Positions 29,960 through 42,098 of a stretch of DNA of 56,217 bases are shown piece by piece. The DNA comes from Chara braunii (Eukaryota > Streptophyta > Charophyceae > Charales > Characeae): assembly GCA_003427395.1 (NCBI GenBank), contig BFEA01000247.1, positions 1,067,548 through 1,123,764 on the forward strand, in the 5' to 3' direction. How positions within the stretch are numbered: the stretch's first letter is position 1; the number at the start of each line of letters is the position of its first letter. The notes beneath the pieces are model-generated. The model saw only the letters and a program-made list of their open reading frames with translations. It was not told where the DNA came from and searched no databases. The position numbers and the translations under genes are program-made.

Positions 29960-30650
29960 TTAGCCCTTTCCCAAGGCCTCCCATTCTGTCCCAAACGACC
30001 CACATACCTGCACACATCCAAATGAGTCTCTTTCTCACCTCTTTTGATCCTTTCTCTCGTGTAAGTCATTCTCTCTGTGAAGGGGAATGGGGTGATCGAT
30101 CCCGCACATACTCTAAGGGCTCCCTTCTCTAGGAAGAATCTGGGGCGGGGGCTCGCTGCTTTGGGAGCCGACCTTGTTATCGCCCTAGACTTGGGGGTAC
30201 TTTGCCGGTTCGGTAAAGACGGCCCAACTTTTTAGATTCAAGTCTTGCACTCGGGCGAGGAGGAGTACTCCAGAGCACTTCCTAGAGGGTTGGATGCGTC
30301 ACGACTAGAGGTGGGCGTCGGTCCGCCTGCAGTTTTGAGCGGAAAGGAGGCTGAATTAGCAAACGCTTCAGGTGGCTGCTCTAGGTGCCATCGACGATTT
30401 GGAAGGTTGACGCCATAAGAAGCCCAACCTTTAAGGAGTTCACTTTTGAGCGGGACATATGTAGGTCCCTTTACTGTGGGAGGTTCGTGCGACAAGAAGT
30501 GAGAATCTTGAAGGGGTGAAAGACTTGAAAGAAACCCCGCAGATGCAGTGACTCTGGTTGCTAGTCAAGGATAGTTTATTAGTCAGCGGGCGAAAAGAGT
30601 TTAGATGTACATAAGGTTTAGGAACTTCTGGATGTTATTTCCTCGCTCCC
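29960..30650. other. Non-coding spacer
   Basis: No frame is convincing. A short plus-strand stretch near 30,410-30,510 (reading FKEFTFERDICRSLYCG) may be a coding relic related to the cassettes that follow. Confidence 0.35.
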
Positions 30651-30657
30651 TTTTCAT

Positions 30658-31192
30658 ATGGCTACGACACTTGCAGTTATTGCCCTATTTCCAAGCAGGG
30701 AGGCTGCTGCAAGGCACGCAACAACAACGGGAAGACAATGAATTTGGATCATGTGGGGCGTATGGTTTATGATCCGGTCGTTGTTTCTCCACCAGGGAGA
30801 GAGTTGAGGATGGACTGCGGTTCAGTGAGAAACCCGCCACAAACTTACCTTTTTATAACCTCAGCTCTAGCACACAATTCCTCGAACCAAGTTTTTGTTG
30901 GGTTCAACGACCGGAAAGGCTTGACCTCCACATTGTCTACGGATTTGAGGACAAACAGTTACGAGCGCATTTCGGCAACGAGATCCGGTTGTTGTATCTA
31001 AGATTCTTAGGCTTATTCTCCATTATGACGCTCACATAGGCCCATTCGAGGACATTGAGTTTTACGAGCTCATTCACGCTAACCGTCTCGACTATGTGGT
31101 TAGACAGACTTCCGATGGAGTTACTTATTGGCTCGAGGTACGTAATCTATGTCGGCTTATTGATGCTTGATGTGACTTGGCCATGTTGACAG
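30658..31192 (+). pseudogene. Unknown protein cassette, copy 1 (degraded)
   Basis: Three protein-like blocks fall in order: ATTLAVIALFPSREAAARHA (from 30,661), YDPVVVSPPGREL with VRNPPQTYLF (from about 30,769), and SKILRLILHY then DAHIGPFEDIEFYELIHANR (about 30,997-31,083), continuing to YWLE at 31,137. The frame shifts between blocks. A GT...AG interval (31,138-31,192, 55 bp) after the last block looks like a short intron. The same blocks recur about 628 bp downstream. No known family is recognised. Confidence 0.4.
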
Positions 31193-31285
31193 ATGGAGGG
31201 TAGCAATTATAAGCCTGGGGATGAAGGAGTTCACTAATTTTGCAATTAGAGTTCTTACTAACGGGTGTGTTGTTTTGTTACCCAG

Positions 31286-31790
31286 ATGACAAACATCTCG
31301 GCGATTGCCCTGTTTTTTGACACGCACGAGGCAGCCAGTGAGTGGCTGTCAAATTCAAGAGGACGACAACCCAACTTAGTACGAACCGGGTGAGTAGTTT
31401 ACGACCCGTCCGTCGTGTTCACCGCGAGGGATGTCACAATTTTGGAGAGGTAGCTTGAGGAATCTGCCGCGCAGTTGCATTTTTCGAACCCGTGCCACAA
31501 GACACATTATTCATTGTGTGTTTGAACCGCAGAGGCGGAACGGAGTGTTGCACCTCTTGGTTCTTCATAGTGATGAGTGTTCGCTGCATGCAGGAACGAC
31601 CCCAAAGATACATTGGTTCTATCTCATGGTGCTTCTCCGTTTCAACGAGCGACATGGTCCATTTTCTTTTATCCAATACTATCACTTTATTTGTGCCAAC
31701 AGGTCGGGGTGATTTGGATGTGACACCTTTTCCACTGCGGAGATTGAAAGCGAGGAGCGTCGACTGTGGGAACTGATCAGTGGATGATAT
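31286..31790 (+). pseudogene. Unknown protein cassette, copy 2 (degraded)
   Basis: This copy is collinear with copy 1: MTNISAIALFFDTHEAASEW (from 31,286, just after a CCCAG 3' splice-like site), YDPSVVFTARDV (about 31,399), and LLRFNERHGPFSFIQYYHF followed by ICANRSG (ending about 31,712). After one TGA the frame continues as CDTFSTAEIESEERRLWEL to a stop near 31,790. The shared pattern is IALF...EAA, then YDPxVV, then GPFxxIxxYxxIxANR, with block spacing within about 10 bp of copy 1. Confidence 0.4.
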
Positions 31791-31807
31791 GTTTTCTTTT
31801 GTGGACA

Positions 31808-32376
31808 GATGGACGACGGTTGGTGGGATCTCACCCAGACACAATTTTTGTTGGTACGCAACATGCTCAACGTCGGCCTAATTGCAAGAGCGGAGCAACT
31901 TTTGTTGTTTTAGGATGAGGCCCTGACTCAATCGCTCGGATTTATTGGGATGCTCAGAGATGAGCAGCGGTTTTTCCAAACCTTGCGTGCAGATGTTCAT
32001 CCCAATATGTCACGACTTCCAAACGAGTTTCATGGATATACCTTGTTTTTCCATCGCGCAAGTAAGCCTCGAGTGTCTCTTGTGGGTAATTGTGAGCGTA
32101 AGGATCACCTCATCTAGTGATTGCTTCGGCGTAGTTCGGATTCAGAACTTCGCGACACAACACCTTGTTGGGATGAGCCGTCCTTTTTGGGCCATAGTAT
32201 GGAGGTTGGCCTCTCGGATAGCCGCTCTTTATGGTACACGGATGTTTCGGGTTGTGCGGAAGAATCGTGTCACGACCTTGACTTTTGATGACGATGAAAT
32301 TGCACGCATGGACCTTTTGGAGGCTCATGCACAAGGGGCGGGGGGCAACTGTATCGTGGACAGGCGCGACTTTTAA
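31808..32376 (+). pseudogene. Further degraded coding relic downstream of the cassettes
   Basis: From ATG at 31,810, a frame reads DDGWWDLTQTQFLLVRNML, then one TAG, then DEALTQSLGFIGMLRDEQRF and MSRLPNEFHGYTLFFH, ending near 32,115. A second frame (about 32,115-32,376) contains WRLASRIAALYGTRMFRVV and an acidic patch TFDDDEIARMDLLE. It may be the continuation of the same gene. Function is unknown. Confidence 0.3.
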
Positions 32377-32436
32377 GGAAATCACATCAGTTGTTCCGTC
32401 TAGAAATCTGAGATTTTCAGCTCAATGAGGTAATTA

Positions 32437-32465
32437 NAAAAAAAAAAAAAAAAAAAAAAAAAAAA
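32437..32465 (+). repeat. Poly-A run
   Basis: One N is followed by about 28 A, 60 bp after the last frame of the relic above. It could be a retroposition tail or a plain homopolymer; no target-site duplication was identified. Confidence 0.8.
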
Positions 32466-33990
32466 CACTTTTTAAGTAGTCAGGACCAACCGAATGGATA
32501 GTATTCGGATTACCCCGATGATCTCTCTATATGCTTCGGCATTGAGGGGTAATCATACGCGTGGGATAAAGGCTACGCGTGGGTGTTGGTCAAGGCATAA
32601 TATACTCCACTTAGGATGGCAGGAGTTTGTTGTGGACGGGTGGTAGGATAAACTTTTGGCACATGAGAGTGCGTCAGCCGATGACAACGCAAAAAGCAGT
32701 AGATCCACTCATTCAATAATTTTGTTAACTCCACCATTCTAAAGAGTTGTGCATGAAGACGACACAATTGAGAACAAGAGTAAAGAGGGAAAGATGAAGT
32801 ACACCTTGAGCTTAATAGAGTTTTCCCTTGAACCTTCTAAGGTGAGACGCAAAAACCTTGTACACGGGTAGACTTTCATATCAAGAAGAATAACTTACTC
32901 CTTTTGGATACGTAAAAGGCAGATAAGAATAACTTTGGCAGTCCAACTCATCAGGTCAAACTCAATCTAGATTGTGTTCTACGTCTCGTAGCCGAAACCA
33001 ATCGAATACTGACCAAGCTAAATATATTGATTCTTTTTTGTGGATTGTTTTGTTTTGTTTTTGGCTGCAGCTTCGTTTTGCTGATGATTTGGGACGCGCG
33101 ATAGTCATAAAAACTATCCGAGTATCCTCTTGTATGTATATTTCTTGAACTGGATTTTTGTGATGTTAAACCACCAGTACCTCCGCCAGTGTTGGGAAAA
33201 TAGGGAAAAGTGACAGTTTTCCCTAGCTCCTAAAAATTCGGAGGCCGGGCCCGACGATGGCTGCCGTTAATAAATCTGATCGGCGGCCGTTATTTCGTTT
33301 CGGCCTTCAAAAAGGTCGGAGACCCACCTGAGGCCCTCTGTTTTCCCATGCGGCAAAGGTACTAGTGGTTTAACACACCCTTTTGAAATTGCGTGTCTAA
33401 GGGAGTAGGATCAATTGGGGGTTCTCGCTTTGTTGAGACCGTCCTAGTCGATCGGCACACACTCCGTACCTAGGAGATCAGCGCCCTAGGGAACGGACGA
33501 CATCCGGGTTCAGATCATGCTTTAACCAAGCATACCTATACCACAGCTAAACGAGCAAACACCCTCGGCTGACCTACCTCTGCGATTGCATGTACAAGCA
33601 TTCGTACGTGGGTCAGTAGTTCGGTAGGGATACACCCCTAAGGGTGGTGACAACCCCTTATGGAAGGTAATTGTGCCTTGTGGAACCTGTCCTGTGGCAG
33701 GGGACCACGAGAGGTACAACGGGCGCACCCGGCTAGAGCGGCGAGGAGACAACCCCACCGCGACCATCCTGACTGGTTGCATGTTGTTTTTACACGTTGC
33801 TCCCAAGGTGTCTCGGGTTTTGTTTTATTTAACTCCTGCGTGACGCAGCCGGGAGGGCTCTCTCGCCTTTCGTGAAAAAGGCGAGGGACGATCCGCTCAA
33901 CATCATGCCGGTAACGACGCCCTGGAGACGCTTAGGCTGTTTGGGGTCGTGCAAGGGGAAATACGTATCGACTGGTGGTGGGTATGTAAA
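32466..33990. other. No gene; dispersed repeat copy 2 at 33,250-33,380
   Basis: The segment with TAAATCTGATCGGCGGCC and GTACTAGTGGTTTAACACACC is collinear with 7,850-7,955. The GGTTCAGATC-containing stretch near 33,510 lacks a tRNA fold. Short frames only. Confidence 0.5.
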
Positions 33991-34440
33991 CCAGAAATTA
34001 AGAATGAGAGGGCTGCATTGCACGCGTGAGGGTGATGGCGATGGTGGTCTTCGGGTGATGAGGACCACACTGTGGGGTAGACAGGGGGTGATGAGGAGAG
34101 GTGTGAGACACGTACCTGGTGTATGCTGGCAGTCTGCATTGGTGTTGACGTCACGGACATTGGTCTTCAACTTCAGTGTGTTCCTGTTGCATGAACGTAT
34201 GTAGGATAGATAGGCTGAGTAGTGTGGGCTGGGCGCTGGGCGCTACTCAGTAGGAGCGACATTGGATACTATGTTGGTGTGGCCAGAGAGCGTTGGCATT
34301 GGCACTTGACTTCAATGTATTGATCTTATTTGGATGGTATATTGGTGCATTGTGCTCTTTGCTTGGTACATGACTATTTGGACTTCAGCGTGATTTTGCA
34401 ATTTGGATTTCTGTCTATCGCTCTCGCTCATATTCCTTGC
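33990..34440 (+). repeat. Dispersed repeat family X, copy 1
   Basis: It matches 46,870-47,400 in order. Landmarks are GGCGATGGTGGTCTTCGGGT, GGCAGTCTGCATTGG, CATTGGATACTATGTTGG and GCTCTCGCTCAT.TTCCTTGCA. It is probably LTR or non-autonomous element sequence. The 48-bp unit seen three times in the other copy is single here (about 34,284-34,332). Confidence 0.75.
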
Positions 34441-34509
34441 AGCAGCTGTCGGGTTTGGCTGGGGGCAGCTGGGCGCGGCTACGGCCAGCCGTTTGCAGGC
34501 TCTGCCCTA

Positions 34510-34745
34510 AGCTACCCATTCGGCCACTTGAGTGTCTTTTGCTGCTGCAACCCTCAAAAGTCACTGCCCCAGGTAAGCACCGGCCTCACGGGGCTCCCAA
34601 ACAGACAAGTGCCCTGGCGGGCCACACACACACTCAGACAGGCACACGGACCAGCAAGGACGCACACACAGACTTAGAAAACTCAGTAGAACGCGGAATC
34701 TCAGCAAGGCATACATTTCTGTGTTTTGGCAGGTCCTTACACAGT
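34510..34745 (+). repeat. Dispersed repeat family Y, inverted relative to 48,500-48,735
   Basis: CACTTGAGTGTCTTTTGCTG, CTGCAACCCTCAA, AGGTAAGCACCGGCC, CACACACACTCA...GACAGGCACAC and TTAGAAAACTCAGTAGAA all have counterparts on the minus strand of 48,500-48,735. Confidence 0.75.
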
Positions 34746-34749
34746 CATG

Positions 34750-37300
34750 GATGCAGCTCCCACGCATTGTGCATGTTATGGTATTGATTTCATCTTCTTT
34801 TAGACCGGAGTTAAATTTTGGTCTGTTTTGGAGGTAGAGTTGAGTTCTGTTTTGTCAACCATGGGGAGTTAGATAATGGTTGGATTTGGAGCACCTGCAA
34901 TCAGACTCGCTCTCTTCTTCACTTGACGTACATGCAAACAGATGGCAACTCACGGTGGCGCATAGCGCCCACTCAAAGCTCATAGATATAGAAAACGAGA
35001 ACACAGTTCAGATGCAAACTCGCTTCAACAGGCTATGGCGCATTAGCGCCTGTACATCCCAACTCTGGATACTGTGTCCAACACCACTGTTCGCACACAC
35101 TCAACTCTGGATCACACTGAATACCCCACACACATTCACTGTAGCACACACTCGTACGCACGCACTAACTCCTAACACTAGCTATGGCGGCTATGGTCAC
35201 CGGCTACTACTGCCTATGGACACCCTGCCTCTCTTCAGCCCGCTTCGACTTCGGGCAACCTGCAGACCACCTCGCACAAGACGCTGGGGCAGCGCTTCTG
35301 CATGGCTTCCGCAGCGAATGAATGAATGGCTGGACGCTGCCTCTTGATTTATACTTCTGTAAGTCGTTGGTCTGCCCTTTTCACCGGGCCCATGGTGCAC
35401 ACAGTCCCTCATGGTACTTGCTGACTGTGCAAAGTGGGACTGGGACTGGGTACTGCTGACTAAGCGAAGTTGGACTCGCCACTTGCCCGCTTGCCTCTGA
35501 CTAAACGTGAGAAACTCTCGAAAGGCCACTTCCGGACCTTCCGGAAGTCTGTGGACTTGGCCTTTCGGGACTGTGGCAGCTACGACCTTGATCTTTCAGG
35601 ACTGTAGAAGCTACGACCTTGAGCTTTCAGAAACGCTACAGCTACGGCCTCTACACAGCTATGACCCCTACTCGACAGACCTACAGATCGAACCTCTACA
35701 ACTACACAGACCTACGACAGACAACAACCAAGTACCAAAACACAGGTCGCGGGTTCAACACTCAGGGGTCAACTCGATACTGTACACGGGTAAGGTAAGG
35801 TCGGGGGATCAACTCTGGGCCCGCATCTGTGACTGCAAAAGGTGAAAACCGTTTCACACCTTTCACTATACAGAACGGTTGCAAGTTTGTCTGTCTGCTG
35901 ACAAAAAGGTTTAAAATTTGTGGTCTCTTCGCCTTTTTCTTATCCTTCTCTGCTTTGATCCATGTGCATGCTCACATCTTTATGAATGCATATTACACAC
36001 ACCCATGGCAACTTTAGCCGCAGTATACCTGGTGTTAGTGTGGTTGTCTGGAGCAAGAAAGAAATGTTACTCCTAATTTCCTAAATAGTCTTTTCTTGTT
36101 GTCTATTAGGGCGCTGTGGCTGTCTTTGTCGGATGTTGAGTGTCAAGTACGGCACTTTTTTATTCCCCTTGATTTATGTCCTGCCTTACTCCCAAGCAAA
36201 TCCATTTCCGGTTTATTGCAGCTCAATGGCCCTTCTCCGAATCTTTGGCATCAGTTGCTCTACTCTCATTCTGCTTGCATCACAGTTCTGCTCTGTTTCT
36301 TTCGTGCCCTACACTTCTCCTTCTTCTTTTCCTGTCTTCTTCTGTCTTTCCATTTTTCTTCCTTCTTCCTTCTTCTTATTTTGCTTCTTCTTCTTCTTCT
36401 TCGTCGCCCTCTTCATCTTTTTCTTTGTCTTCTCTTTTTTTTTTCTCCTTCTTTTCTTCTTCTTCTTGCACAAAAAGAGATGAGAGGAATGTGACGTTGC
36501 TACTGGTTTATGATTGTTTGATATCTATTGACATGCTCGTGGCTTCTTGTATGTTTTCCTGCTTCAATGTTTAAGCCTTAAGCCTGGGACTGTAAACATG
36601 GAGTGTTTGGCTGTCAAGAGACGCTTTCCTCGTGAAGTGCTTTTGTGCAAGGTAAACGCAGGCTCATCCGAAGGTCTTACTTGTTTGTCTTGTGAACGTT
36701 GATGTAAGTTGGTCTGCTCTTGGTATTTGGCCTTAGTAACCACAGTGGTATTTGCCAATAAGATCAATGCATGTGATGAATGCTTGATTAGCTTTTGGTC
36801 CTTATGTTCCCTTTCTTTCGAAATGAGCCCACTTTTGCACCTCTCTCTTCTTTTAGTGGACAATTGATCCCCAACTCCTCATCTGGGTAGAACTTGGTCA
36901 CTTCTCTCTCCTGCTGGAGAAGATTTTTCATCTTGCCGATGGTATTGCAAGGAAAATGAGCGATGGTGAAATGACAGAAATCCAGAATGCAAAAACACAT
37001 TTGAAAGCCAGAAAGTCCAATGCTGTCCAGAAAGCAGAAATGCAGTGACATTCCACCAATGGAGAACCAAAGCTCCGAATCTGAATGTCGATGAGAGCAT
37101 ACTCTCGCCACCACCAACATATGTATCCAGAGCCCTTCCTCCTACTTGGCGCTCAGCGCCCAGACTACAATCACACAGCTACTGGCAGCCTACGAATTGA
37201 CAATGCAACTTGTTGACGTCCGCAGCAACAACCGAAGTACATGAAGATGTTGACCCTGTAGACCATCGCCAAGACCAGGTACGTGCCCTCACATCATCAT
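34750..37300. other. No supported gene
   Basis: A CTT/TTC-rich pyrimidine tract lies at 36,300-36,475. The minus-strand frame 36,788-37,120 overlaps TTTCTG...CATTTTCCTTGCA text resembling the end of repeat family X and has no known motif. Nothing else can be supported. Confidence 0.5.
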
Positions 37301-37302
37301 CC

Positions 37303-37421
<119 letters not shown>

Positions 37422-37639
37422 TCTCTACCCACGTCTTCCTCCACATACACGAAGACCACCGCCACCTCCCGCTATCAAAGCCGAGCCCGGCTATGGTCGG
37501 GCTGGCTATGTCTCTGCCCTCAGCAGCGCCCTGCCTCCCTTCGACGCCCGCGTGTGCCTGCCTTGCACCTAGCGCTAGCGCACAGCGCACAGTGCACAGC
37601 CCGCGAGCTCACGCTCAAGCAGTGCTGCTGCATGCACTG

Positions 37640-38140
37640 TGTAGTGCCCGAATGTATGCCCTGTAGCCCTGCCCTTTCCTATATGGAAAGTGGCAGGGCG
37701 CGTTGCCGTCCACTTCCTCGTGAGGCCGAGTTTCCAGTAGTTTCAGTCTCGGCCAAAGTGTCTGTGCCCAGGCCCCCTGTTCAGACAGTGGCCTGGGACC
37801 GACTTGGTTAGGCATTTCACCACGAAGCTGGGAAGAGCCTGGAAGGCTAGCAAACATTTCTGATTCTCACGAGTAAGAAGGATGTAACCAACTGGCGCGT
37901 GGCAACTATCTGGCGCCCACCAAGATTTGCAAAAATTGACGAGTCCAGGGCTCATTGAGATTCAGGGGGCCCGCCTTCACTTAGGGCGGGAACACGCCTG
38001 CGGCAGGGCCTTATGCCGACATGCCGAGGGTAAATCCTTCCACTCCTTCCTCCTTTACTTCGATAGTCCCTATACAGCAGGCTGCTTCCGTTTCAAATTT
38101 CTTTCGTAACTTGAAAATAATACGGGGAGCAGTCTTCATT
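37640..38140 (-). repeat. LTR-like sequence of the minus-strand gypsy element
   Basis: GGCCAAAGTGTCTGTGCCCA and downstream text (37,751-37,797) match, in inverse orientation, 46,588-46,636 beyond the plus-strand element. In both cases the match lies 345-375 bp past the end of the chromodomain-like coding tail. Placement and orientation fit 3' LTR sequence of two related elements. The edges are not defined. Confidence 0.6.
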
Positions 38141-38142
38141 AA

Positions 38143-38755
38143 TTATTCTCTTGTAAACCACCGGTCTTCTTTATGATCAGTATGATGTCTGAACCGCACT
38201 CGATACTGCATTTGCGGTTTCGGAGGGTTTCCCCTTCCCGGAGGCTTGTGCTCAACAATGTCATCAATGTCTACGTGTCCGTCCATGGTTAGGGGCAGCA
38301 TTGATCGCCTGGAGGGAAACTGTTCTGTTTCAGCGAAAGGTGCCAGCTTGGATGCCAGGGATACGAATGACATATGAGGGACCATCTGGTTGATCTCCTA
38401 CTATATCAAGAATTTCCCAGGGTCCAAAGTACTGTGGAATCAGTTCACGTGAGATTCCTATCTCCCGTCCCAACTCAGATGACTTTATCCAGATTCGTTC
38501 ACCTACCTGAAATGCAGAGGGTCGTTTGTGTCTGTTCTCAGATGTAACCATGGCATCTTGAGCTTTCTTGATGTGCTCGACAGCCTGTTGCAGCATCTGT
38601 TCGTACTTGACAGCAAACTCTATGCTGCCCGGCGCTGCAGTTGGCTGATTTTCAGGCAACAGGAAGTCGAGCAGATCTGGGCTTCCGACCAAGATGCAGT
38701 TGGTTGGGGGTCGTGCCGGTGGTGCTATGCACAACGTTATTGTACAGGCTGGCAA
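38143..38755 (-). pseudogene. gypsy post-integrase and chromodomain-like tail remnant
   Basis: Two overlapping frames (38,755-38,330 and 38,385-38,143) cover FLLPENQPTAAPGSIEFAVK, RIWIKSSELG, PQYFGPWEIL and the tail RRSMLPLTMDGHVDIDDIVE followed by RVRFRHHTDHKEDRWFTRE. The latter is chromodomain-like and is thought to guide chromatin targeting in chromoviruses. The frame stops one residue into the EEL motif found in the plus-strand relative. Confidence 0.85.
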
Positions 38756-38767
38756 TGCGAGGTAACT

Positions 38768-39925
38768 TCACATCCGAGTCATCCTGACTTTTGGCTTAAT
38801 ATAATGCCGAAGCAAGTGCTGCACTACCCGGTTCATCTGATTGGCCTGGCCATTTGACTCAAGGTGATTCGCTGATGTCATTTGCAGTCGGGTGCCCATC
38901 TGTTGGGCTGTACTTTGCCACAATTCACCTTTGAATCTGACATTCCTATCACTTAAAATAGACTTAGGGAGACCGAAGTCATGTACCGAGTTGTCCATAA
39001 ACAGCTTGACGACGTGGTCAGTCTTAGTTGTCTGTGACATAGCGATTAGTCGATCATACTTACTAAATTTGTTCACAATGACGAAGATGTGACGTTTACC
39101 GCTCTTAGTGGTCGCAAGGGTATCCATGGAGTCCATGGACTTAGTTCGACCTGGACCAGCAAGGATAGGCAAGGGCTTGATAAGCCCAAGCAGTGTTTGC
39201 GTTTTTGGCTTGTCACGTTGACAAGCCTGGCAAGTCTCTACATACTTTTTCGCATCATCCATTATTGTGGGTCACCAGAAACACGGCACTGAATACGCTG
39301 CTGTCTTTTTGTAACCAAAACGTTCGGTTGCATCATGACACTCACCTAAAAATAAACTACGCAAAGACTCTCTACATGGAATACACAAACGTTTATTCCC
39401 AGCCTTCTCAAGGAACAGCAAGCCATCAACCAGCACAAACTCATCGGATGTGGCCTTATCCTTGGCTGCAAGTTTGCGGACGATCTGAGACATTAGCGGC
39501 TTCTTTCTGTAAAAACCCGCTCCACAAAATGGAAGTTTCATTTTGGGTTGTAGCTGAAGTGACAAGAGTCACATGAAACCCACAAAGGTGTTCAAAAATT
39601 TTGTCCTCTTGATAGACTTTCACTGTAGACCGAGTTACATCGTCAGAAATTCCAAACTCAGTCACTAGCGCGCCCAGATAGTCTGCCCTACGTGATAATG
39701 CATCAACCACTTTGTTGTATTCTCCCTTCAGAGGGTCGAGCTTGAAGTCGTACATATCTATGACTTCAATCTACCTCTTGAGTGCATCGGAGAGCACAGG
39801 CTGTATCTTAATCCAGCGCACCATCTCATGGTGAGATCTCACATAAAAGAATCTGCCTAGGAGGTAGTGCCTCTAGTGGACCAGCGCTTTATAGAGGGCA
39901 TAGAGCTTTCGCTCATACGTGGACA
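38768..39925 (-). pseudogene. gypsy RNase H end and integrase remnant
   Basis: The RNase H tail (YERKLYALYKALVH and NKVVDALSRRADYLG) is followed by an integrase zinc finger (GECHDATERFGY ... CQACQRDKP). The core keeps candidate catalytic residues Asp (MDSMDTL), Asp (ILSDRNVRF) and Glu (HLESNGQANQMN). Frames change near 39,460-39,565 and 39,270. Integrase would insert element DNA into the genome; this copy cannot be intact. Confidence 0.85.
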
Positions 39926-40957
39926 AGATCTTGGTGCGACGAAACTTGCATTTTTCCAAGTTGACCTTGGTTTTGTGTTGTCTTAGGAGCCCTAACACTG
40001 TTTTCACGTGCTTAGTGTGCTCCTTTACAGTCCTATTAAAGATAAGGATATTGTCGAGGTCAATGGCGATAAACTGTCTAAGTAGTCATAAAAGATCCGG
40101 TTCATTGCATGCTGGAACGCCCAAGTGGCATTGCAAATACCAAAGGGCATCACCACAAAATCGTACAGACTGTACCTGGTCTGGAAAGCGGTTTTGTGTT
40201 GATCCTCAGGTCTAATGGCAATTTAATGGTATCTAAACTTCAAATCTTTGTAAAGTACCGTCATCCTTGCACTCTGTCCAAGAGATCGTCGATCCGGGTT
40301 AGAGGCTCCGCATTCTTAACGGTAATGGCATTGAGGCCCCTATAGTCGATGCACATCCTCAGGGTCCCCCCTTTCTTTGGAACCAATAAGACTGGCGCAC
40401 CGTAGGGGGACGTACTTGGCCAGATCCAACCCTTCTCTATGAGCTCGTTGAGGTGGCAACGAAGTTCCTCTAACTCCACAGGAGACATCCTGTATATCTG
40501 TCCTGTAGGTACATTACTCCCCGGAACGACTTCAGTTGCGTGGACCTCTCTTTCTACCACACCCCTAGGCTCCTCAAAGAGGTCCGAATACTGCATAACT
40601 ACTGCTTCTATTTGTGGGGGTGATTTTACGGCCTCCCCTTTCTCAGAGACAAAGACTAGGTACATACCTTCCTCACGATTTTGCTTATAGTAGTTATAGA
40701 AAGACGACGCGCACATGCAACCATAGTTCTCCACTAGTCAGCTGGCCTTGAACTTTTGCAGCCTAAGGGTCCTTCCATTTGGCAACTTGTGGATCATCAC
40801 CTTCCTATCCCAATCAAGCTGAGGCTTAGCAACCTCGAGGTAGTACATGCTTAGTAACATGTCGAATGGCAGCTCGACGCTAACAAGGAACGCGATCTTG
40901 TGTCTCAATTCCCCTCCTCCGTAGGAAAAGGTACAGACTATGTCCTTGACATAGTCT
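39926..40957 (-). pseudogene. gypsy protease end and RT remnant
   Basis: The segment opens with the protease C-terminal part (VCTFSYGGGELRHKIAFLV), then LPFDMLLSMYYLEVAKPQ and an in-frame TGA near 40,738. The RT part (40,734-40,261) holds [20 protein letters not shown] and [15 protein letters not shown]. After a stop at about 40,261 the frame is broken. The catalytic YxDD is degenerated to DLDN near 40,060. RT-to-RNase H text joins abruptly at about 39,925 (KFRRTKIL then STYERKLYAL), marking the deletion. Confidence 0.85.
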
Positions 40958-41443
40958 TAGACTATCATAGCCGCCTCTACTCATGTTGAAGTCAAGGGTT
41001 TTCACTCACCACTTCAGGAGTTGGCCGGAGCTATTGACTCACTTGTCACCTTGCAAACGCATCGACCAAACAATACTATGTTCTTTAGACGTGTGTCTGA
41101 GGCCTTGAAGACTTAGAAAGGGTCGGCAAGGGACCCTCGTGAGTCTTGGGTGGCTGTGTCCAAAGGTCCTAGAGGGGAGCAATTCGCTGTGGAAGTTAGT
41201 GTGGGTGGCCGCAAGTGTGGCGCCTTCGTAGACAACGGGTCCACGTGGAACTTCACAAGTTGCGACTGGGTTGAGAGGCTGCTGTTAGGGGACCGGGTGT
41301 AGCGGCTTGTGGCTTCTACTTTAGCCAATAAGGAGTGCACGCTTGTTCTTGATTACATCATGGACGTGGTCTGCACCGTCTCCTATGGAGGTGGGAAACT
41401 TAATCATAGGATTTTGTTTACGGTTAGTGAAAAATTGCCATTC
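40958..41443 (+). pseudogene. gypsy gag end and aspartic protease remnant
   Basis: The text LAGAIDSLVTLQTHR (gag end) leads, through one TAG near 41,115, to the protease: FAVEVSVGGRKCGAFVDNGS with DNGS at the catalytic D-[ST]-G position, so the usual D(S/T)G is altered to DNG. A second stop lies near 41,300. It ends at VSEKLPF, where the mitochondrial insert begins. The protease would process the polyprotein. Confidence 0.8.
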
Positions 41444-41792
41444 AAACCACTACAATGAAACAAAATAGTATACATAAATCTTTTTTTAATATGTTGTGTT
41501 TTTTTCTTAGTAAGCATTTTTCTTATTTTCATCAATTTTGATTGGCTTTTTTTGCATCCAAAGCGTATTTTATTGAAGTTCATCATACATACTAAATAGA
41601 AGTGCAAAACACCCAAACTCAAAATAAAAAAAGGAGCGCAGCTTGTGCACAATCAATTGTTTTTCAAATCTTTGATAGCTACTTTACCAAAATGGATTAA
41701 CAAATATAAAATATAAAAAAAGGAAATTTGTATATATACCAACCCAGACAATCTTTTTCAAATGTTTTTTTTTTTTTTTAAATCATTCATTG

Positions 41793-42098
41793 GCAGAAAT
41801 ACCTCCATTAGCAGGATTTTGCAGCAAATTTTATCTTTTTTTTGCTGCTCTAGGTTGGGGAGCATATTTATTAGCCTTAATAGGAGTAGTAACCAGCATT
41901 ATTAGTTGCTTTTATTATATACGTTTTGTGAAAGTCATGTATTTTGAAACACCTAAAACATGGATTTTCTATAAACCAATGGATCGTGAAAAATCTTTAT
42001 TGCTTGCTATTACTCTCTTTTTCATCACTTTTTTTTTCTTATATCCTTCTCCTTTATTTTTGGTTACTCATCAAATGGCACTAAGTCTGTGCAGTTGA
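41793..42098 (+). pseudogene. nad2: nad2 3' fragment (mitochondrial origin)
   Basis: The fragment reads EIPPLAGFCSKFYLFFAALG through SCFYYIRFVKVMYF to SPLFLVTHQMALSL, followed by a stop. This is the C-terminal ~100 residues of plant-type NADH dehydrogenase subunit 2, a membrane proton-pumping subunit of complex I. No nad2 sequence precedes it, so it is a truncated copy. Its sharp start may be an exon edge or an insertion junction. Confidence 0.9.

Larger units (their letters stand above)
38140..40957 (-). mobile_element. Degraded Ty3/gypsy element, minus strand
   Basis: Reading right to left: the end of the protease domain, RT, RNase H, integrase with an HHCC finger, and a chromodomain-like tail. 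Several stops, frameshifts and a deletion of roughly 450 bp between RT and RNase H show it is dead. Its gag and catalytic protease part are missing: the right edge (about 40,957) abuts the divergent plus-strand relative. Confidence 0.9.

Noticed and set aside
33505-33560. GGGTTCAGATC near 33,510 as a tRNA or Pol III promoter
   Set aside because: No A box at a suitable distance and no cloverleaf.
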